Shown one piece after another: positions 4,981 through 10,051 of a stretch of DNA of 10,051 nucleotides. The notes under the pieces are model-generated. The model saw only the letters and a list, made by a program, of their open reading frames with translations. It made no database searches and was not told the origin of the DNA. Every line of letters begins with the position of its first letter. Positions within the stretch are counted from its first letter, which is position 1. Source of the stretch: UBA2040 sp047637535 (lineage in GTDB: Bacteria; Bacteroidota; Bacteroidia; Flavobacteriales_D; Crocinitomicaceae); assembly GCA_047637535.1 (NCBI GenBank), contig JBLIKY010000077.1, positions 1 through 10,051 of the forward strand. The letters run 5' to 3'. The translations under genes and the position numbers were made by a program.

Positions 4981-5397
4981 ATGAAAAGCATAATAACACT
5001 TGTTTTGGTATTCTTGGGACACTTCGTCTTCGCACAAAACCCTACTTTAAAAATTGAGGTAACAGGATTTGAAAATGACAAAGGGACGGCTCGTATTGGG
5101 GTTTACAACAAGAAAGAAGACTTTGGAAAAGACGGAAAGCAAATTAGCGGGTATGTTGTGAAAATCGTGAACAAAAAAGCATATATCGAGGTTACTGATT
5201 TACCAGCAGGTTGGTACGCTTTGGCGGCTTATCACGATGTGAATGAGAACGACAAAATCGATAAAAACTTCATAGGAATTCCGACGGAAATTTACGGCTT
5301 TTCCAGAAATGCGAGATCTACTTTTTCAACTCCTGATTATATGGATGCTACTTTTCAACTCAAGGATACGGTTTCACAAAAGTTTGTACTTAAGTAA
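4981..5397 (+). CDS. DUF2141 domain secreted protein
   Basis: A 138-residue exported protein. The signal peptide is MKSIITLVLVFLGHFVFA, cut before QNP. The mature part has the features of DUF2141: an early beta-strand LKIEVTGFENDKGTARIGVYN; the central LPAGWYALAAYHDVNENDKID (residues 75-95), whose acidic D-x-N-x-N-D-x-I-D loop resembles a calcium-binding turn; then NFIGIPTEIYGFSRNAR (97-113), the most family-typical stretch. The fold is predicted to be all-beta and the protein periplasmic or surface-exposed. Its function is not established; carbohydrate or metal binding would be a guess. It has no clear partner in the same direction, and its stop overlaps the polyphosphate kinase stop by 8 bp tail-to-tail. 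Confidence 0.88.
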   Translation: MKSIITLVLVFLGHFVFAQNPTLKIEVTGFENDKGTARIGVYNKKEDFGKDGKQISGYVVKIVNKKAYIEVTDLPAGWYALAAYHDVNENDKIDKNFIGIPTEIYGFSRNARSTFSTPDYMDATFQLKDTVSQKFVLK

Positions 5398-7438
5398 TCT
5401 TTTTCTCTCGTTTTTTGTAATAATTGTAAAGTTCAACTTGCGCTCTAAAACTTTTTGACCCGTTGCTTTCACGATATTTATTGGTCATTTCTTTGTCAAG
5501 AATTCTGACTTTGACATTTCCGTTCCATTGGAAGTTGAACACATCTGCTAATTCCTGTTGAATGTCTTTGTCCCATATTGGGCAGCTAACTTCGATTCTT
5601 TTGTCGATATTTCTTTCCATCCAATCGGCACTCGAAATAAAGTACAAAGGATCTTCGTCATTGCCAAAAATCATGAACCGTGCATGTTCTAAAAAGCGAT
5701 CCACTATGCTTATTACTTCTATGTTTTCACTCTTCTTCGGAATGCCTGGAATTAAACAACAGATCCCTCTAATTATCAATTGAATCTTAACTCCGGCACG
5801 GGAGGCTTTGTATAGTCTTTCAATCAAATCGTTGTCAACGAGATTATTGATTTTTAATTTAATAAAACCTTTTTTACCGTTTTTAACGGCATGTATTTCA
5901 TTGTTTATAAGGCTATTAATTCTTCGTCGTGAGTTTAATGGAGAAACAATTAAGTGCTTAAAAATTGATCTTTCGTGTGAATGTTCAACCAATTGAAACA
6001 CCTTTTTCACTTCCTTGTTGATCAGCGGATTGGCAGTCAATAAGCCTAAATCAGAATATATTCTAGCGGTTCCTTCGTGAAAATTCCCCGTTCCAACATA
6101 AGACACAACTTGGTTTATTTTGCCTGAAACTCTTTTGATTTGAAGAAGTTTTGAGTGGACTTTCATCTCTGGGAAACCATATAAAACTCGGGCTCCGTTT
6201 TCTTTCAAACGATTGGACCAATATAGATTGTTTTCTTCATCAAATCGCGCTTGAAGTTCGAACACCACAGTGACATCCGTACCATTGCCAACTGCGCTCA
6301 TTAAAGCATTCATGATTTGTGAGTTAGGACTAACTCGATACACATTCATCTTTATGCTCTTCACCTTAGGGTCAATGGCAGCCTCTCTCAGCAAATCAAC
6401 GATATAGCTAAATTTTTGATAAGGAAAGTGAAGTAATACATCTTTTTCAAGAACAGCCTTAAACAAGCTTCGTTGCCCTTCCAAAGCCGGGTGAGAAAGG
6501 GGTGGTAATTCAGGATAACTACATTCCTTAATGCCAAAATCAGGGAAGCTTCTAAAGTCTTTAAAGTTGTGGTATTTACCGCCTGGGATGGTGTTAATGC
6601 CAAGACGTAGATTTAATCCAAGGAGCAATTGCAACAGCAAATCATTGGGCATTTCTTGGTCGTAAACAAATCGTAAGGGAACTCCTTTTCTTCTCAACTT
6701 GACGCTCTTCTCAATTTTCTCAAAGAAAGAAACGGAGATGTCATCATCAAAATCCAATTCGGCATCTCGAGTAAACTTGAAAGTAAATGACTCTATTTCT
6801 TCAAAATTAAAAATGGAGAAAATGGATTTCAAATTGAGACGAATGATATCGTCAAGAATGATAACCTGCTTTTTCTCTCCCTTATGAAGTTGATAAAAAC
6901 GATTGAAATTTGTCGGTATTTGAACAACGGCATATCGGACTTTTTTCTTATCCGGATAAATCAATTTTACACCTAAATAAATTTGATAATCCCTCAGTCT
7001 TGGGAAAGGATTCTTTTTGTCGAGAATGAAAGGCACAATGGAGTGCTTTAATTTTTCCTCGTAAAAGTTTTCGAGTTCCTTTTTTTGTTCGTCATCTAGT
7101 TCCTTCTCAGTAATGTGATACACATTGTGATTTGAGAAATCAACTAATATTTTTTTGTAGGCCCATTCGAATGTTTTTTGCTGTTCTAGTACAACACGTC
7201 TGATTTCTTCAAAAAGTTCCTCTGAGGTACCTGAAAAGCCATCAATTTGGTTGTCATTGAGCAAAACCATTCTTCGAATATTCGCTACACGCACCCTGAA
7301 AAACTCATCCATGTTGTTGGAGTAAATTCCCAAGAAACGGGTTCTCTCAACCAGAGGAACTCTTGGATCCATTGCTTCCTGTAGCACTCTTTCGTTAAAA
7401 GAAAGCCAACTTAATTCTCTGTTAATAATGGATGTCAT
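5390..7438 (-). CDS. ppk1: Polyphosphate kinase 1
   Basis: Reversibly transfers the gamma-phosphate of ATP onto inorganic polyphosphate. The 682 residues match the usual length (E. coli PPK1 has 688). The domains are in order: the N-terminal domain opens with INRELSWLSFNERVLQEA and MDEFFRVRVA; a head domain follows; then two phospholipase-D-like catalytic domains. The autophosphorylated histidine is H428 in MKVHSKLLQI, and the second catalytic histidine is H585 in LEHARFMIFG. Their spacing of 157 residues equals that of H435 and H592 in E. coli. FHEGTARIYSDLGLLTAN (453-470) and SSADWMERNIDKRIEV (602-617) are also signatures. It is predicted to be cytoplasmic or membrane-associated. It is alone in its direction: a terminator of the upstream gene lies 36 bp before the start, so it needs its own promoter, which I cannot see clearly. 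No ppx is adjacent within the window. Confidence 0.98.
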   Translation of the reverse strand: MTSIINRELSWLSFNERVLQEAMDPRVPLVERTRFLGIYSNNMDEFFRVRVANIRRMVLLNDNQIDGFSGTSEELFEEIRRVVLEQQKTFEWAYKKILVDFSNHNVYHITEKELDDEQKKELENFYEEKLKHSIVPFILDKKNPFPRLRDYQIYLGVKLIYPDKKKVRYAVVQIPTNFNRFYQLHKGEKKQVIILDDIIRLNLKSIFSIFNFEEIESFTFKFTRDAELDFDDDISVSFFEKIEKSVKLRRKGVPLRFVYDQEMPNDLLLQLLLGLNLRLGINTIPGGKYHNFKDFRSFPDFGIKECSYPELPPLSHPALEGQRSLFKAVLEKDVLLHFPYQKFSYIVDLLREAAIDPKVKSIKMNVYRVSPNSQIMNALMSAVGNGTDVTVVFELQARFDEENNLYWSNRLKENGARVLYGFPEMKVHSKLLQIKRVSGKINQVVSYVGTGNFHEGTARIYSDLGLLTANPLINKEVKKVFQLVEHSHERSIFKHLIVSPLNSRRRINSLINNEIHAVKNGKKGFIKLKINNLVDNDLIERLYKASRAGVKIQLIIRGICCLIPGIPKKSENIEVISIVDRFLEHARFMIFGNDEDPLYFISSADWMERNIDKRIEVSCPIWDKDIQQELADVFNFQWNGNVKVRILDKEMTNKYRESNGSKSFRAQVELYNYYKKREKKIT

Positions 7439-7473
7439 TTGCGCTACAATATTTAGCTAATGTTAATTGAATC

Positions 7474-7504
7474 AAAAAAGCCACCAGTCTATGACCGATG
7501 GCTT
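7474..7504 (-). terminator. Intrinsic terminator after the lipoprotein gene
   Basis: The arms aagccaccagtc (7478-7489) and gaccgatggctt (7493-7504) pair over 12 bp around a three-base loop. Two positions are mismatches on the plus strand but G-U wobbles in a minus-strand transcript. A run of A at 7474-7479 gives the U-tract on the minus strand. It lies 6 bp past the stop of the lipoprotein gene and insulates the downstream polyphosphate kinase gene. Confidence 0.85.
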
Positions 7505-7509
7505 TGGTT

Positions 7510-8043
7510 TTACACCTTCATTCCTTTTACGACTCGATCTTTTCGCTTAGTACGTTGAGAATTTTTGACTCGAACCATTATATATGCCTTTCCACTTGCT
7601 GGGGTAGCAAAGTATTCTTCGTTTCCATATTCTACTTTTCCACCTTGATTTTTGATCCAAACCGCATCAAAATAATATCGTTCTGAGTCCATGTTTGGTC
7701 TTTGTGAAAAAGTAATGTATTTGTTTTGTCCCATTTCAAAACGGATTCTTACTGCTCCGTTTTCACCGTAAGACTCCATAACTCCTTTTGTACGAGGCAG
7801 TATGATAACTCGGCTTTGTTCTTTCGAAGAGCTGCTCACCAAAGTACCGTCACTGTTTGTTGTGTTTGATCCTTTTTGAGAAGAATTTTCAAGAATTATT
7901 TCAGAAGAAACAAAAAACTGAACTTGTTTAATGTTTTTCTCAGTCAAGTTGTATTCTTCTTTGAGAGCCTTTGTTAAAGGCTTTTTTGTAGCACAACTCA
8001 TGAACAAGGCTGTGGATACTATGGCTAATAATATAAGTTTCAT
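7510..8043 (-). CDS. Putative lipoprotein of unknown function
   Basis: A 177-residue product not assigned to a characterised family. The N-terminus MKLILLAIVSTALFMSC is a lipoprotein signal; C17 would be lipidated, and the following ATKK has no acidic sorting residue. After it come a helical stretch rich in lysine and glutamate (about 22-40), a strand QVQFFVSSEIILEN (41-54), a serine/threonine-rich loop (about 55-75), and further beta-type segments (RVIILPR, VRIRFEMG, YITFSQR, YYFDAVWI, AYIMVRVK). The C-terminus is very basic (QRTKRKDRVVKG). The open frame reaches back to 8148, but the added residues have no signal, so the ATG at 8043 is preferred. A -7 box lies 17 bp upstream and a terminator follows. 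It is probably a single-gene transcript. Confidence 0.75.
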   Translation of the reverse strand: MKLILLAIVSTALFMSCATKKPLTKALKEEYNLTEKNIKQVQFFVSSEIILENSSQKGSNTTNSDGTLVSSSSKEQSRVIILPRTKGVMESYGENGAVRIRFEMGQNKYITFSQRPNMDSERYYFDAVWIKNQGGKVEYGNEEYFATPASGKAYIMVRVKNSQRTKRKDRVVKGMKV

Positions 8044-8059
8044 TATCTGATTTTTGAGA

Positions 8060-8067
8060 CAAATATA
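8060..8067 (-). promoter_or_regulatory. Putative -7 promoter element for the lipoprotein gene
   Basis: The minus strand reads TATATTTG, an exact match to TAnnTTTG, 17 bp before the chosen ATG. A TTG at the standard -33 distance is not evident; the nearest upstream TTG is about 27 bp away. Confidence 0.5.
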
Positions 8068-8121
8068 AACATTAGCCCCTACTACCATAGCAGGCAAGAT
8101 GATAAAATTGCAAATTCGTGT

Positions 8122-8129
8122 TAAATTTG
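8122..8129 (+). promoter_or_regulatory. Putative -7 promoter element for the hydrolase-glycosyltransferase pair
   Basis: The plus strand reads TAAATTTG, an exact match to the Bacteroidota -7 consensus, 28 bp before the ATG at 8158. No TTG at the usual distance is clear. Together with the box at 8060-8067 on the other strand, it makes the 114-bp gap a divergent promoter region. Confidence 0.5.
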
Positions 8130-8157
8130 TTCTTAAATCAAGAATCAATTAGCATAG

Positions 8158-8802
8158 ATGACCAAAGTCAAAAAATTTACTTTCAACGGATTTCAAGAAA
8201 ACACATTCATAATAAGCGATACAAATGGGATTGCGGTTGTCGTTGACCCGGGTTGTTATGAAGCGTTTGAAGAAAAAGAACTCTTTGAATATATCGAAGA
8301 AAACAAGTTAAAAGTTGTTGCCCTTTTAAACACCCACGCTCACATAGACCATATTTTGGGAAATCAAGCTGTGTTGAATAAGTATAAAGTTCCCCATTAT
8401 TTACACCAAGAGGATATTCTTACTTTAACTTCTGTTAAAAATTATGCCCATGCCTATGGGTTTAATGGATACAAAGAATCGCCTTTGCCAACGAATATAT
8501 TGAAGGGAGGCGAAGAACTAGAGTTTGGAGAATTGAAATTTAAAGTATACTTCACTCCAGGTCATGCTCCGGGACACGTTGTCTATCATCTTGAAAAAGA
8601 CAATATTTTGGTCAACGGAGACGTTTTGTTTAAAGGAAGTTTTGGTAGAGTTGATTTGCCAGGCGGTTCGATGGACATATTGAAGAAAACGATACTTAAT
8701 GTCATGTTTAAATTCCCGGAAGAAACAGTTGTTTTGACTGGGCACGGACCTGAAACGACAATTGGAGATGAAAAACGAACCAACTACATACTAGAATTTT
8801 AA
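8158..8802 (+). CDS. Metallo-beta-lactamase-fold hydrolase, glyoxalase II-like
   Basis: A 214-residue MBL-fold enzyme with all metal ligands: H60, H62, D64 and H65 in THAHIDH; H136 in TPGHAPGH; D155 in VNGDVLF; and H196 in TGHGPET. The short length, the GSFGRVDLPGGS loop after D155 and the absence of a C-terminal substrate-binding domain place it with the small glyoxalase II-like (YcbL-type) hydrolases rather than full-length GloB. Family members cleave thioesters such as S-lactoylglutathione, or other substrates; the true substrate here is unknown. It is predicted to be cytoplasmic, since no signal is present. Its stop TAA shares one base with the ATG of the glycosyltransferase gene, so the two are very likely co-transcribed, although no functional link is obvious. 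Confidence 0.93.
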   Translation: MTKVKKFTFNGFQENTFIISDTNGIAVVVDPGCYEAFEEKELFEYIEENKLKVVALLNTHAHIDHILGNQAVLNKYKVPHYLHQEDILTLTSVKNYAHAYGFNGYKESPLPTNILKGGEELEFGELKFKVYFTPGHAPGHVVYHLEKDNILVNGDVLFKGSFGRVDLPGGSMDILKKTILNVMFKFPEETVVLTGHGPETTIGDEKRTNYILEF

Positions 8803-9929
8803 TGAATATAGCCATCAACACTCGGTTTTTAATCAAGAACAAGATGGAAGGCTTTGGGTGGTATACGTATGAACTTTCGAAGCGATTGGTTGAGATGCAT
8901 CCCGAGCATCATTTCTACTTTTTGTTTGACAGGCCGTATGATACGTCTTTTGTGTTTGGTAAGAATGTAACTCCTGTGGTAATCGGTTTACCAGCCAGAC
9001 ATCCCATTTTGTTTGTATTGTGGTTTGAGTGGTCGGTAAGAAGGGCTTTGAAAAAGCACAAGATCGATTTGTTTTTCTCTCCAGACGGTTATCTCTCTTT
9101 GTTGAGTAAAGTTCCGCAAATTGGAACAATACACGATATTAATTTTGAACATTTTCCAAAGAATATTCCACGTATAGCATCCTATTATTTAAGATTTTTC
9201 TTTCCAAAGTTTGCGAAGAAAGCAAAATGTTTGATAGCGGTTTCTGACTATACCAAACAGGATGTTATGAATAAATATGGCATTGATGAAGACAAAATAG
9301 CGGTTATTCACAACGGTGCTTCCGATCAATTTGTTCCTTTATTGGCAAATGAAATTGATGAGGTAAGAAAGAGATATACAAATGGAAAACCCTATTTTTT
9401 ATTCGTTGGATCTTTGCACCCGCGAAAAAATTTAATTCGACTTATTGAAGCTTTTGAAAAGTATGTGGCACTCGGACACGAATGGGATTTGGTAATAGTC
9501 GGAGAAAACATGTGGAAAGGTAAAAAGTTCACTTTGCACAATCAAGAATTATCAGGTTCGAGAATTCACTTTACAGGAAGCCTGAAACTCGATGAATTAA
9601 CGAAGGTGACGGGGGCTGCTGGAGCCTTGTCTTATGTTCCTTACTTTGAAGGGTTCGGAATCCCGATTGTTGAGGCGATGAAATGCAATGTTCCAATTTT
9701 ATCAGGTAACCTAACCAGTCTGCCAGAGGTGGCTGGCGATGCAGCTTTGTATTGCGATCCTTACGATGTTGAGAGCATTAAAGAAGGAATGATAAAATTG
9801 ACTAAAGACGATTTTTTCCGTAACAATCTATCGAAAATTGCGGAAAATAGAGCGAAATTGTTCTCTTGGGACAAAGCAGCTAAAGAATTATCTGCCGTAT
9901 TATTTGCTGAAAAGGAAGTAAAAACTTAG
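8802..9929 (+). CDS. Glycosyltransferase family 4-type (group 1) protein
   Basis: A 375-residue GT-B fold transferase that moves a sugar from a nucleotide-sugar donor to an unknown acceptor, probably in cell-surface polysaccharide synthesis. The N-terminal acceptor domain opens MNIAINTRFL, with a glycine-containing EGFGWYTYEL loop at 16-25 and TIHDINFEHFP near 109-119. The C-terminal donor domain begins near residue 196: FVGSLHPRKNL at 201-211, with the R208-K209 pair that usually contacts donor phosphates; then E283 and E291 in EGFGIPIVE, the EX7E motif of this family; and SLPEVAGDAALYCDP at 306-320. There are no membrane segments or signal. The gene overlaps the preceding hydrolase by one base. 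Its TAG overlaps the stop of the converging NifU-like gene by 4 bp. Donor and acceptor cannot be told from sequence. Confidence 0.95.
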   Translation: MNIAINTRFLIKNKMEGFGWYTYELSKRLVEMHPEHHFYFLFDRPYDTSFVFGKNVTPVVIGLPARHPILFVLWFEWSVRRALKKHKIDLFFSPDGYLSLLSKVPQIGTIHDINFEHFPKNIPRIASYYLRFFFPKFAKKAKCLIAVSDYTKQDVMNKYGIDEDKIAVIHNGASDQFVPLLANEIDEVRKRYTNGKPYFLFVGSLHPRKNLIRLIEAFEKYVALGHEWDLVIVGENMWKGKKFTLHNQELSGSRIHFTGSLKLDELTKVTGAAGALSYVPYFEGFGIPIVEAMKCNVPILSGNLTSLPEVAGDAALYCDPYDVESIKEGMIKLTKDDFFRNNLSKIAENRAKLFSWDKAAKELSAVLFAEKEVKT

Positions 9930-10051
9930 GCTTTTACTTCTACTATTTGTTCGGCTGCTTCAACGGCAACAATCTCTGGAGCAACTCTTTTAACAGCTTC
10001 TTCAATACCCGATTTCAATGTCATAAGACTCATCGAACAGTCACTGCATGC
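9926..10051 (-). CDS. NifU-like C-terminal domain protein, 5' part cut by the window edge
   Basis: The last 41 residues of a minus-strand gene, open to the window edge. The visible part holds CSDCSMS, the CxxC motif that in this domain binds a transferable Fe-S cluster, followed by LMTLKSGIEEAVKRVAPEI, typical of the NifU C-terminal (Nfu) domain, and an acidic tail ending VEVKA. Such proteins carry assembled Fe-S clusters to target enzymes in the cytoplasm. How much lies upstream is not visible, so a stand-alone Nfu or a longer two-domain protein are both possible. Its stop overlaps the glycosyltransferase stop by 4 bp. Confidence 0.88.
   Translation of the reverse strand, partial: ACSDCSMSLMTLKSGIEEAVKRVAPEIVAVEAAEQIVEVKA

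Noticed and set aside
8044..8148. N-terminal extension of the lipoprotein.
   Set aside because: It would bury the lipobox at residue 52 and cover the -7 promoter element; the ATG at 8043 gives a normal lipoprotein signal.

Overview
The window looks like a chromosomal segment of a Bacteroidota bacterium, most likely order Flavobacteriales. Evidence for this is AT-rich DNA, a PorT-type outer-membrane barrel, a DUF2141 secreted protein, a lipoprotein with a Bacteroidota-style lipobox, AT-rich start contexts without clear Shine-Dalgarno sequences, and several matches to the Bacteroidota -7 promoter element TAnnTTTG. The genus cannot be fixed from this sequence. No phage, insertion sequence, CRISPR array or obvious defence cassette is present. 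Most of the window is ordinary housekeeping and envelope genes.

Layout. Bases 1-285 hold the 3' part of a single-domain rhodanese (+). Bases 286-834 are about 550 bp without a credible gene, but rich in structure: two 82-bp direct repeats at a 108-bp period, a long-stem hairpin, a 23-bp inverted repeat, two minus-strand terminators, and a broken copy of the 3' part of a tRNA-Ser. Intact tRNA-Ser(GGA) follows at 835-921 (-). Bases 997-4579 (-) form a tight set transcribed in the order galE, porT-like barrel, tatD, ansA. The first three overlap at their junctions, and ansA follows after a 13-bp gap. A Bacteroidota-type promoter sits against the galE start. Diverging from galE are a 61-residue single-pass membrane protein and a DUF2141 secreted protein (+).

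Bases 5390-7438 (-) encode polyphosphate kinase 1; its stop overlaps the DUF2141 stop tail-to-tail by 8 bp. A terminator at 7474-7504 separates ppk1 from an upstream 177-residue lipoprotein of unknown function (7510-8043, -). Diverging from the lipoprotein, a metallo-beta-lactamase-fold hydrolase (8158-8802, +) overlaps a GT4-type glycosyltransferase (8802-9929, +) by one base. The window ends in the C-terminal part of a NifU-type Fe-S protein (-), which overlaps the glycosyltransferase stop by 4 bp.

How the genes fit together. GalE supplies UDP-galactose for surface polysaccharides and the glycosyltransferase may build such polymers, but the two lie in different transcription units. TatD, asparaginase, PPK1, the hydrolase and NifU are general metabolism or maintenance. 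No single new multi-gene system is evident. The stretch most worth a second look is 286-834, especially the tRNA-Ser T-arm interrupted by about 52 bp that carries its own hairpin and is followed by a strong terminator.
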